Translations under genes and position numbers: made by a program
From: CAYFWF01 sp964346815
Lineage (GTDB): Bacteria; Acidobacteriota; Aminicenantia; Aminicenantales; Aminicenantaceae
DNA: 64,000 nucleotides
Assembly (NCBI GenBank): GCA_964346815.1
Contig: CAYFWF010000031.1
Span: 26,954-90,953 of the forward strand
Direction of reading: 5' to 3'
The notes under the pieces: generated by a model
Database searches by the model: none
The model's input: the letters and a program-made list of their open reading frames with translations, nothing else
What the model was told of the DNA's origin: nothing
Part shown: positions 56,358 through 64,000 of the stretch, piece after piece
Numbering within the stretch: the stretch's first letter is position 1
Layout: every line of letters begins with the position of its first letter

Positions 56358-56792
56358 ATGAAAAGTAAAGACGTGGAGCAGAAAGTATTCAAAGTCATCA
56401 GAGAGTATAGGAATGTTCTAGACAACACTGCCAAACAATCATTCGGCATTCCCCAATCGCTGCTGCCTTACAGCAAAAAAGCGATCAAGAACGCCATCAA
56501 ACTCGCTCTGGTCATGTCCGAAAGCGAGGCCCAGAAAGAACAGCTGAAGATAAGCTACATATCTCTGGCGAATTTTATCCCTGATGTGGAGGCGAAAAAA
56601 ACAGCAGAAATTCCAGCCAGCCTTTTTCCTTTTTTAGAGATGGACGAGGAGAGAAAGAAAAAATTTCTGAAGGAGCGCTTTAAAAGCGGATTGTTGGGAG
56701 ATTACGAACAGGCAAACAAAATCACGACAAAAATCGGTGAAGAGCAAAAAAGGCTGAGTGAAGAAATCGAGGAATTTCTCAAGAAAGACTGA
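56358..56792 (+). CDS. Hypothetical charged helical protein
   Basis: The 144-residue, Lys/Glu-rich protein has no signal peptide or membrane segment. It contains AKQSFGIPQSLLPYSKKAIK and EEQKRLSEEIEEFLKKD, with helices throughout. I do not recognise a family. The start is uncertain: no ribosome binding site is seen before the ATG at 56358, and the frame is open to 56283. It lies 59 bp before the HExxH protein on the same strand. Confidence 0.5.
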   Translation: MKSKDVEQKVFKVIREYRNVLDNTAKQSFGIPQSLLPYSKKAIKNAIKLALVMSESEAQKEQLKISYISLANFIPDVEAKKTAEIPASLFPFLEMDEERKKKFLKERFKSGLLGDYEQANKITTKIGEEQKRLSEEIEEFLKKD

Positions 56793-56851
56793 GTTTAAGG
56801 AATAAAACAAGAGGCTGTATTTTTAGACTTGAGGAAACAAGGAGGAAAAGG

Positions 56852-58906
56852 ATGAAAAGTCCGTCTCCAATCAAACAGATTATTTTCTGTTTCCAATCGG
56901 TCCTCATCTTAGCACTAGCTCTGGGCAGTCTCCATATGTGTACCCAGGTAAGTGAGGTTCTCAAAGAGGCAGAATATGGGATTCCCCGCCTAAATAATTT
57001 GACAGAAAAGAAGGCCGCGATCACTACGGATTTATCGGATGCAGTGACCGAGGTTCCCTTTCTGGATGACTTCAATCCTGAGGAGCCTGCGCCATTGACC
57101 CGCCTCGATAGGGGGCCTAATAATGGATTTATTCTCGACCGTCCAGGACTTTTTGAGCTCAGGTGTAAAAGCTATTGTCTTCATGCAGGAAGCTATGCCC
57201 CCAGAAAAGGCGACGGTTATATCTATGCACCCCTTAAAGGCCCCAGGGCAAAGATGATACAAAAAATATTGCAGAAATCCGTGGATCATCCCGAAATCCC
57301 GCAAACCAGAGTGCAAACGCTCATCTGGGCTATTCTTGCCCATGCAAAAATCAACGAAATGCCTCAGGAAATGCAGGATGCCGCAGCCGTACTCCTCTCA
57401 CAAGAAGATATCAAAGATTTGAACCAGAAAGCTCTGGATGTAATCCGTGAAGAAATCAGTCAAAGAGCATGGGAGCGTCTTCCATCTCCTGCACGCCGAG
57501 CGCTCGAGGCAGAAAACAAGCTGCGGTCTTTGCTCACAACGACATCAGCATCTTATGAAGAGCTCGAACGAGCCGCTGTACTGACTGGCGTCCCAGAAAG
57601 GACAGAAGGCGGCAGAGAAATTCCAAAAGGACGTTGGTCATATCATCCGGATGGTTATTTTGTCCGCTACATCCCTTCGAATTATAGAGAGACTCTCTAT
57701 CAGATATCTGTTCCCGAACCATGCAAAATTGTGCGGGACACTGAGAATCGAATTCAATCTGTCTCCGATGTTTTAGAGAGCCGCATCGAGTTTGAATATA
57801 ATGATGAAATCGAGCACTTCACGATACCTGGCGACACAAAAGTCAAAGCCTATGTACTGAAATCCATCCGTTTTATAGACTACAGGGCGATCGGTCCCGA
57901 GATCATAATTGAGAGGACAGCTTCTTGGGATAACACGGGTTGGACATTGGTAGGGGAACCCGGGGGAAAGGGCCGCGATATGGAACCATCGAGTCAGTTC
58001 CCCGATCTGAACGAACGCTATCAAGGAGCGCGAGTTTTGGCAGACCAGGTTGCTGACCTTGTAAAAAAAACAAAGGGTCTAAAAAGCTCAGACTCCAGGA
58101 AAACATCTAAGAAAGACGCCTACAGAGACGTTGCTGACCTCGCCCACTTAGATGAAGGATTACATACAGCCATTGGGGGTGAACTAAGAGAGAAAGAAGC
58201 ATGGATTCGCGAGCATGCCCTTTTGGTAAAAAAGGCATGGCAATACGCAGTCTGTGAGGTCATCGGCAGCAGCCGCAGTTATCCATATGCAAAAATGTCA
58301 GAACCTTTACTCGTTGCCAGTCTCACACCTGTGCTAATGGGTGGAGGTGAAGACATATGCGCCAATGTACCCAAACCTTCCGAAGATTCTCCAGAAGCGG
58401 ATCCGTCAGACGGATCTGCAGTTCCCGGCAGTTCAGATATGCAGCGGCTGGCACCATCGGCTGCTGGGACCGACCCAGGAAAGCCTGATCCAGATTGTGG
58501 CAAAGTGGGAAAGATCAAGAATGAGCTTGAAACAATAAGGGATGCCTTCAAGAACAATAAGCCTTATCCTGGTGAGGATGGATACACCTATGCAAAGAGG
58601 ATCGAGGGTATGTTCGGTTATGGAAAGGCTGGCGGCGCCTTTTCTCCTGCAGGAATTACTCTCGGCTGTGGCATTGATGGAGATGCTAAATATTATAAGG
58701 GTGTGCCGAGCATCATTCTTGTATCAGACTGTACTCATGAAAGGACTCATCAGGCGACATGCAGATGGGCGAGAGACCACGTGACAGGCGGCTACGGGAC
58801 CTGGATGAACAACGCTGCAAACTACCGACAAAACGAAATCGATGCCTACAATACCGGAATTAAAGTGCTGGAGGATTGGATGAATAAAAACGGCTGCAGC
58901 AAGTAG
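56852..58906 (+). CDS. Exported protein of unknown function with C-terminal HExxH motif
   Basis: The 684-residue protein starts behind AGGAGGAAAAGG. Residues 1-28 form a signal or anchor helix. A conserved-looking N-terminal region (about 90-200) contains LRCKSYCLHAGSYAPRKGDG, YIYAPLKGPRAKMI and IPQTRVQTLIWAILAHAK. A middle beta-rich region follows, then a low-complexity Pro/Asp/Ser linker (about 500-560). The last 110 residues contain CTHERTHQATCRW, an HExxH zinc-peptidase motif, and NEIDAY, whose Glu could be the third ligand, with five cysteines that might form disulfides. I read it as a possible secreted zincin-type metallopeptidase with a modular arrangement. No close family comes to mind. 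Confidence 0.6.
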   Translation: MKSPSPIKQIIFCFQSVLILALALGSLHMCTQVSEVLKEAEYGIPRLNNLTEKKAAITTDLSDAVTEVPFLDDFNPEEPAPLTRLDRGPNNGFILDRPGLFELRCKSYCLHAGSYAPRKGDGYIYAPLKGPRAKMIQKILQKSVDHPEIPQTRVQTLIWAILAHAKINEMPQEMQDAAAVLLSQEDIKDLNQKALDVIREEISQRAWERLPSPARRALEAENKLRSLLTTTSASYEELERAAVLTGVPERTEGGREIPKGRWSYHPDGYFVRYIPSNYRETLYQISVPEPCKIVRDTENRIQSVSDVLESRIEFEYNDEIEHFTIPGDTKVKAYVLKSIRFIDYRAIGPEIIIERTASWDNTGWTLVGEPGGKGRDMEPSSQFPDLNERYQGARVLADQVADLVKKTKGLKSSDSRKTSKKDAYRDVADLAHLDEGLHTAIGGELREKEAWIREHALLVKKAWQYAVCEVIGSSRSYPYAKMSEPLLVASLTPVLMGGGEDICANVPKPSEDSPEADPSDGSAVPGSSDMQRLAPSAAGTDPGKPDPDCGKVGKIKNELETIRDAFKNNKPYPGEDGYTYAKRIEGMFGYGKAGGAFSPAGITLGCGIDGDAKYYKGVPSIILVSDCTHERTHQATCRWARDHVTGGYGTWMNNAANYRQNEIDAYNTGIKVLEDWMNKNGCSK

Positions 58907-59010
58907 TTCAGATCAAGAGCGGATCAGCAACCATGTCTCCTTTTTATACCTCTTTCTCCTCATCCAAATTCGATTCCCACGAATCCAACGCTTCAATGAG
59001 AACGAAAAAA

Positions 59011-59040
59011 TTGGCAACCTTTTTTCTTTTTTCTGCGTAT
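59011..59040 (+). promoter_or_regulatory. ECF-like promoter motif, copy 2
   Basis: TTGGCAACCTTTTTTCT (59011-59027) and GCGTAT (59035-59040) repeat the motif at 53668-53697 with identical 24-bp spacing between motif starts, though the bases between differ. It lies 54 bp before the PadR gene. Confidence 0.65.
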
Positions 59041-59093
59041 AATTAAATGATATGTTCTACAATTTAATAAGATAAAGAAGGTGAGGGACGCCC

Positions 59094-59414
59094 ATGGAAC
59101 AACTCAGCAAACGCGAGGAACACATTCTGCTGGCAGTAGGAACTCTTGGAGAAAACGCCTATCTCGTCGCCATCATTAAATTCTTATCTGAAGTCACGGA
59201 CCGCAGCTTATCGATCGGGGCTGTCCATATCCCTCTGAGACGCCTCGAGAAAAAAGGCTTGATCGAATCCTTTCTCGGGGAATCGTCTGCTGTCAGAGGC
59301 GGACGCAGGAAAAAAATTTATCGGCTCACTCCTCAAGCAATGGAGTCTCTCAGAGAAAATAAAAAAGTCAACGACACTCTCTGGGCAAATTTTGCAGAAT
59401 TCACCCTCAAGTGA
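59094..59414 (+). CDS. PadR-family transcriptional regulator
   Basis: The 106-residue winged-helix protein matches PadR: KREEHILLAVGTLGENAYLV, then SIGAVHIPLRRLEKKGLIES, then a basic wing GGRRKKIYRLTPQAMESL. It lies 6 bp before an FtsX-type permease with a short N-terminal extension, the standard pairing in Acidobacteriota. It probably represses the permease operon until a ligand binds. An ECF-like promoter lies upstream. Confidence 0.93.
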   Translation: MEQLSKREEHILLAVGTLGENAYLVAIIKFLSEVTDRSLSIGAVHIPLRRLEKKGLIESFLGESSAVRGGRRKKIYRLTPQAMESLRENKKVNDTLWANFAEFTLK

Positions 59415-59420
59415 TGAAGA

Positions 59421-61997
59421 ATGCCTAAGCCGCCAAGATTATCTCCACCGTTTTTTGGGAAAAAACTCCTACGATGGTTGCTCCCTCCCCAGGAAACAGA
59501 GGCTCTCCTGGGAGATTTCGAGGAAATATATGGAGATTTTTTTATCAGAAAGGGAAGAGTTAAGGCCTGGATGTGGTATTGGACTCAAATCCTGTTGCTC
59601 TTCCCTCCCTCTCTCAAAGATTCAATCTACTGGAGTAAAGAAATGATCAAAAACTATCTGAAAATCGCCTTAAGAAACATCAAAAAGAGCAAGATTTATT
59701 CTTTCATCAATATCCTCGGGCTCTCGGTCGGAATGGCCTGCAGCTTTTTGATTTTCCTTTACATCCAGCATGAATTGAGCTACGACAGGTTTCACCAAAA
59801 ATCGGATCGCATCTACAGGATCACGACGGAATGGCAGATCGAGGGACAGCCCCAAATCCACGAAACCGCGGCTGCCCCTGTAGCCCCTGCTCTCTTGAAC
59901 GACTTTCCTGAGGTCCAAGAAGCTGTCAGGCTCAGAAGAACGGGTGCCATCATCAATTACAATTCCAAGAGCTTTTTAGAATACAGGATTTATCTTGTGG
60001 ATCCCTCTTTCTTCGATGTCTTCGACTTTCCTCTGATCCAGGGAAATCCTGAAACGGCCCTCAACCATCTTCACTCGATCGTACTCACAGAACGAACAGC
60101 CGAGAAATACTTCCGCAGCGAAGACCCTCTCGGAAAAATCCTCTCTTTCGGAAACAGATTCGATTTCGAGGTCACCGGAGTCGCACAAAACGTGCCGTCT
60201 AATTCTCATTTGAACTTCGACTTCCTCATTCCCTTCGAGGCCGTCAACAGCTTTTCCAATTATAACTATCTGGAGAGCTGGGGGGCCTGGAACTTTCGCA
60301 CCTATCTCCTCCTACAGGAGGACTTTCCTCCCACTGAATTGGAGGAAAAATCCCGGGCATTTATCAAGAAATACAGAGGCGAAAACGCCTCCAATCCTCA
60401 GAGATTCCATCTTCAGCCGCTGACGAAAATCAACCTGGAGTCCTCTGGAAAACTCAAATACATCTATTTCTTCTCCGCGATCGCTTCTATTATCCTGATC
60501 CTTGCCTGCATAAATTTCATGAATCTTTCTATCGCACGCTCTTCCACGCGGATAAAGGAAATCGGGATGAGAAAAGTCATCGGGGCTTCCCGCCATCAAC
60601 TGATCAAACAATTCTTGGGAGAATCCATCGTCCTGGCGCTTCTTGCTCTTCCTCTGGCGATCTTTTTCGTTCATATCACTCTGCCCGTATTCAACACCCT
60701 TCTCATGACCCAACTGCAATCTGTATATTTCCGGAATTTTCCTTTTCTCGGCGGCATATTGGGCATAACTCTACTGGCGAGCCTGATCTCAGGAAGCTAC
60801 CCGGCTCTCTATCTTTCGGGCTTCCAGCCTGTCCGATCTCTGAGAGGAGAATTGAAATCCGGGGCCCGTGTGGCACGGTTCAGAAGCCTGCTGGTCGTGT
60901 TTCAGTTTGCCGCTTCGATCATCCTCATCATAGGCACACTGGCTGTCCATCAGCAGATGAGATTCATCCATAACAGGAATTTAGGATTCAACAAGGACTT
61001 TATCGTCAATGTGCCGCTCTATGACAATTCGTTAAGGGAAAAAACCGAATATATGAAACACGAGCTGCTGGCGAATCCGAATGTTCAGAGAGTGACAGCT
61101 TCTTCTTTCTCCCCCGGGAGCTATCCCAATCAAAGCGTTGACTGGGAAGGTCGAAAAGAAGATGAAGAGTTGATGATGGCCTGGTATTCGGTCGACCACG
61201 ACTTCATAAATACATATAAGATAGAAATCATAGAAGGAAGAGACTTTTCCAGGGCCTTCCCATCGGACGTTCAATCTGCTTACATTCTGAATGAGGCTGC
61301 CGTAAAGGCATTGGGATGGGAGAATGCAGTCGGAAAACGCTTCATGGTCGAGAAAGCCGGTTTCAAAATGGGCATCGTAACCGGCGTCATGAAGGATTTT
61401 CATTTCGCTTCTCTTCACCAGGATATCAAGCCTTTGGCCCTCGTCCTGGAACCGAACGGGGGATACCAGTTGTCCCTGAAGATCGCCTCTGAAAACATGA
61501 ACTCGACTCTCTCTTTCATTGAGAAAAAATTCAAGGAATTCGCTCCATCTGCACCGTTCAGGTATTCCTTCGTCGATGATGAAATTGCAGAAATGTACCT
61601 GGAAGAAGAGCGGCAGGGTAAACTCATCAACTCTTTTTCGGCAATAGCTGTATTGATCGCCTGTTTGGGACTGCTGGGTTTGGCCTCTTTCGCGATAAAT
61701 CGACGGACCAAAGAAATCGGCATCCGTAAGGTGCTCGGAGCATCGGCTCCGGCCATCACGATCTTACTGGTCAAAAAATTTACAGTCCTGGTCGTTCTGG
61801 CCAATGTCATCGCCTGGCCCATCGCTTATTACGGCATACACAGATGGCTTGAGAACTTTGCCTACCGAATCGGCCTTAGCTGGTGGCTGTTCGTGCTCTC
61901 GGCTCTGCTGGCACTGATGATTGCCGTTCTCACTATTGGCTTCCGTGCCATTAGAGCCGCCCTGGCTAATCCGGCCAGCTCTCTCCGATACGAGTGA
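59421..61997 (+). CDS. FtsX/MacB-type permease with N-terminal prefix domain
   Basis: The 858-residue permease has an extra N-terminal domain of about 74 residues: RLSPPFFGKKLLRWLLPPQE, TEALLGDFEEIYGDFF, KAWMWYWTQIL. This is the permease prefix domain that accompanies PadR-linked permeases. The MacB core starts at MIKNYLKIALRNIKKSK, with FINILGLSVGMACSFLIF as helix 1, ARSSTRIKEIGMRKVIGA in the middle block and NRRTKEIGIRKVLGA near the end. It ends ANPASSLRYE. It is co-transcribed with PadR. No ATPase is adjacent, so it would need one from elsewhere or work without. Confidence 0.92.
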   Translation: MPKPPRLSPPFFGKKLLRWLLPPQETEALLGDFEEIYGDFFIRKGRVKAWMWYWTQILLLFPPSLKDSIYWSKEMIKNYLKIALRNIKKSKIYSFINILGLSVGMACSFLIFLYIQHELSYDRFHQKSDRIYRITTEWQIEGQPQIHETAAAPVAPALLNDFPEVQEAVRLRRTGAIINYNSKSFLEYRIYLVDPSFFDVFDFPLIQGNPETALNHLHSIVLTERTAEKYFRSEDPLGKILSFGNRFDFEVTGVAQNVPSNSHLNFDFLIPFEAVNSFSNYNYLESWGAWNFRTYLLLQEDFPPTELEEKSRAFIKKYRGENASNPQRFHLQPLTKINLESSGKLKYIYFFSAIASIILILACINFMNLSIARSSTRIKEIGMRKVIGASRHQLIKQFLGESIVLALLALPLAIFFVHITLPVFNTLLMTQLQSVYFRNFPFLGGILGITLLASLISGSYPALYLSGFQPVRSLRGELKSGARVARFRSLLVVFQFAASIILIIGTLAVHQQMRFIHNRNLGFNKDFIVNVPLYDNSLREKTEYMKHELLANPNVQRVTASSFSPGSYPNQSVDWEGRKEDEELMMAWYSVDHDFINTYKIEIIEGRDFSRAFPSDVQSAYILNEAAVKALGWENAVGKRFMVEKAGFKMGIVTGVMKDFHFASLHQDIKPLALVLEPNGGYQLSLKIASENMNSTLSFIEKKFKEFAPSAPFRYSFVDDEIAEMYLEEERQGKLINSFSAIAVLIACLGLLGLASFAINRRTKEIGIRKVLGASAPAITILLVKKFTVLVVLANVIAWPIAYYGIHRWLENFAYRIGLSWWLFVLSALLALMIAVLTIGFRAIRAALANPASSLRYE

Positions 61998-62172
61998 CAT
62001 AAATCTTGGCTTTGTCCCAAAGTGACGGGGAATAAAATTGGGACAACCTCTAAATCTTGACTATCAAGAATGAGGAGAAAGATGCGGGGGGGATTCCGCA
62101 CGAAGTCGAGTTTTATTATAATGGTAAAGGAATTCCCTGATAGGATGAGTTAGAATATTCCATAAACAAAAA

Positions 62173-62616
62173 ATGAGAATCTCCCGGTTTTCAGCCTGCC
62201 AGAATTTGGGCAATTTCAAACATCCTATCCTCTTTGCAGCCGTCGGATTCGGCGTACTGTTTTTGATTGGATGCGCTTCTCTGGGTGAAGCGGACCAGAC
62301 TGAAATCTACATGAAATCCAAATCATACAGGAGCCATTCATTTGATGAAGTCTGGACTGCGGCTCTGCGGTCTGTAAACGACATCGATTTTGTAACCCGG
62401 AAGGCGGCCAAAGAGATCGGTTTCATACACGCTCTGGCAAAAGTGAATCCTTCCCCTGGCTCCTTGCCTCCCCAAATGAACGTCGTAATAAGAGAGGGAG
62501 AGAGAAGGATCGATGTAAATTTCCACATCGAGCTGCCAGGACAGAAAGACGAGACAGGGAAAAGAAGAACATATGCCAATCAATTCTTCAAGGCCTTGAA
62601 GAGGAATCTCGATTGA
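62173..62616 (+). CDS. Small lipoprotein of unknown function
   Basis: The 147-residue protein has an N-terminal signal ending in LFLIGC, a good lipobox (Cys near residue 35). The mature 112 residues show alternating strands and helices (SFDEVWTAALRSVNDIDFVT, NVVIREGERRIDVNFHIELP), like small periplasmic lipoproteins with a DUF-type alpha/beta fold. No ribosome binding site is clear before the ATG. It lies alone between the permease and the second C69 dipeptidase. Confidence 0.55.
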   Translation: MRISRFSACQNLGNFKHPILFAAVGFGVLFLIGCASLGEADQTEIYMKSKSYRSHSFDEVWTAALRSVNDIDFVTRKAAKEIGFIHALAKVNPSPGSLPPQMNVVIREGERRIDVNFHIELPGQKDETGKRRTYANQFFKALKRNLD

Positions 62617-62680
62617 ATAGCATTCCTGCAGGGAACGCTCATTTAAAAACTTGATAATCCTGAATGAATCAGGTAATTTG

Positions 62681-62709
62681 TTGACACCGTGTACAGCAAT
62701 TTTAATAAT
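62681..62709 (+). promoter_or_regulatory. Sigma-70 promoter for the second C69 dipeptidase
   Basis: TTGACA (62681-62686), a 17-bp spacer and AATAAT (62704-62709) lie 29 bp before the ATG at 62739. It has a perfect -35 and five of six -10 bases. Confidence 0.6.
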
Positions 62710-62738
62710 TAAACAATATTCTCTGAAGGAGTGAGATG

Positions 62739-64000
62739 ATGAAAGCCATGTACCTTCCGAAAAAATTCATAGGATGGAGTCTGTCCATTCTCATCTTGGT
62801 GATATTTTCTCTCGTTGTGGTATCCCTTCCTCCATCTGACCATACCAATCCCGATTGGAATTGGGCAGAACTTGAGCCGGGGTGTACGAGCATTATGGCG
62901 GGGCGACTGGCAACCACTGACGGATCTGTCATCACCTGTCACACCTGCGATGGCAATTACAGAACCTGGGTCAATATCGTTCCCCCTGCCCAGCACGGCG
63001 AAGGGGCGATGACCAAAATCTATACCGGAAAAATGCACACCGAGACCTCCTGGGATCTCAGGGGTATCACCGAAAAGGGAGAAATTCCCCAGGTCGAGAA
63101 AACCTACGCATTTCTCAATACCGCCTATCCCTGTATGAACGAGCACCAGCTCGCTATCGGAGAGACCACTATTGGAGGGAAGCGTGTGCTTCGAAGCGAC
63201 CAAGGGATGTTCATGATCGAGGAGTTGGAGCGAATCGCATTGGAGAGATGCACGAATGCCCGGGATGCCATCCGGCTTATTGGCGATCTGGTCAAAGAAT
63301 ACGGATATGGTGACTGGGGAGAATGTATCACCATCGCCGATACAAAAGAGGTCTGGCATTTCGAGATTTTTGGCCCCGGACTGGGCCAGAAAGGAGCGGT
63401 GTGGGCAGCGGTACGGATTCCCGATGATCACATCGGAATCTCTGCGAACATCCCGAGGATATCTGAGCTCGATCTGGATGACCCAGATCATTATATGGCC
63501 TCTGAAAATGTGTATTCTCTGGCTCAAGAAAAGGAATGGTGGGATCCCGAAAGCGGAGAGCCTTTTAAATTCTGGAAAGCCTATAGCGGAAGAAGACCTT
63601 TTTCGATCAGAGAGTACTATGTGCTGAGCACCCTTGCTCCATCTTTGAATCTGGACATGGAAGCAGACGAACTTCCTTTCTCTGTAAAACCGGATAAGAA
63701 AGTCTCGGTACGGGATATCATGAAAATGTATCGGGAAACTTATGCCGGCACAGAATACGATATGACCCAGAACCTCATGGTCAAAGAGCGAAGAAGCAAC
63801 GAGACCATCAAAAGTCCCATCATCAGCCCCTGGATGTCCTATGACATGTACACCCTTCTCAACGCCCTGAAGCCCGGAGTGGTGGAGCGCCACCGGACCA
63901 TCGCCATTTCTGGATGTTCTTATTCCCACATCACCCAATGCCGGGATTGGCTGCCCGATCCTGTGGGAGGAATAAGCTGGTTCGCTTTCGATAATCCCGG
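62739..64000 (+). CDS. C69-family (U34) dipeptidase, C-terminus cut by window end
   Basis: The frame runs off the window after about 420 codons. It has an uncleaved-looking signal anchor (SLSILILVIFSLVVVS) followed by a linker and the Ntn start GCTSIMAGRLATTDGSV, with Cys as nucleophile. Family landmarks follow: YPCMNEHQLAIGETTIGG, GYGDWGECITIADTKEVWHF, ISANIPRISELD. The ATG at 62739 has AAGGAG 7 bp upstream; an ATG one codon earlier is also possible. It is a homologue of the gene at 44095, here with a longer sequence before the nucleophile. A large open frame on the opposite strand (62709-63938) is only its shadow. Confidence 0.92.
   Translation, partial: MKAMYLPKKFIGWSLSILILVIFSLVVVSLPPSDHTNPDWNWAELEPGCTSIMAGRLATTDGSVITCHTCDGNYRTWVNIVPPAQHGEGAMTKIYTGKMHTETSWDLRGITEKGEIPQVEKTYAFLNTAYPCMNEHQLAIGETTIGGKRVLRSDQGMFMIEELERIALERCTNARDAIRLIGDLVKEYGYGDWGECITIADTKEVWHFEIFGPGLGQKGAVWAAVRIPDDHIGISANIPRISELDLDDPDHYMASENVYSLAQEKEWWDPESGEPFKFWKAYSGRRPFSIREYYVLSTLAPSLNLDMEADELPFSVKPDKKVSVRDIMKMYRETYAGTEYDMTQNLMVKERRSNETIKSPIISPWMSYDMYTLLNALKPGVVERHRTIAISGCSYSHITQCRDWLPDPVGGISWFAFDNP

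Noticed and set aside
62709..63938. 409-residue open frame on the minus strand
   Set aside because: It lies opposite the C69 dipeptidase, whose motifs are clear on the plus strand; it is a shadow.

Overview
The window looks like a chromosome segment of a Gram-negative, anaerobe-like bacterium of the Acidobacteriota/Candidatus Aminicenantes type. The grounds are a FadL-type outer-membrane porin, class A PBP, several large stand-alone FtsX/MacB-type permeases (one behind a PadR regulator), a FecR/W-rich secreted protein, two C69 dipeptidases and a set of non-pyrrolysine MttB-family methyltransferases. This placement is inference from gene content; there is no rRNA in the window.

Region 1 (1-33.3 kb) is mostly housekeeping. 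It holds the end of an S9 peptidase, a VanZ-like protein, a sensor kinase divergent from an orphan Fis-type HTH protein, tRNA-Thr(CGT), smc, a B12/radical-SAM protein, a Na+/solute symporter, a histone-deacetylase-like hydrolase, a FecR/W-rich protein behind a perfect sigma-54 promoter, PBP1A, tmk, an HtrA protease overlapping dapF, a FadL porin, and a methyltransferase overlapping a membrane glycosyltransferase. A minus-strand run of flippase-like gene, nrdR, hsp20, lon and thiL closes it.

Region 2 (33.29-43.82 kb) is the most unusual part. It starts at tRNA-Gln(CTG). Downstream, the last 16 or so bases of the tRNA recur four more times in the same orientation. Three of these copies are the terminus of a 174-bp repeat, each exactly 174 bp, carrying phased ACGAAA iterons. 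The repeats cut the region into four cassettes: (1) an FtsX permease; (2) relics of VWFA, permease and hydrolase genes plus a beta-propeller lipoprotein and a serine-hydrolase lipoprotein; (3) a DUF4143-type ATPase and a permease relic; (4) an MNT/HEPN toxin-antitoxin pair. No recombinase gene is visible. I read it as a stack of elements inserted one after another at the tRNA 3' end.

Region 3 (44.1-53.6 kb) is a probable quaternary-amine demethylation cluster: C69 dipeptidase, corrinoid protein, B12-reactivation-like protein, BCCT transporter with two in-frame stop codons, and three MttB-family methyltransferases, the third carrying a one-base frameshift at a G5 run. The methyltransferases would move a methyl group from a transported amine to the corrinoid protein. 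A folate-side methyltransferase is not in the window.

Region 4 (53.6-64 kb) holds two permease units preceded by an identical ECF-like promoter motif, a large secreted protein of unknown function with a C-terminal HExxH motif, a small lipoprotein and the start of a second C69 dipeptidase that runs off the window.
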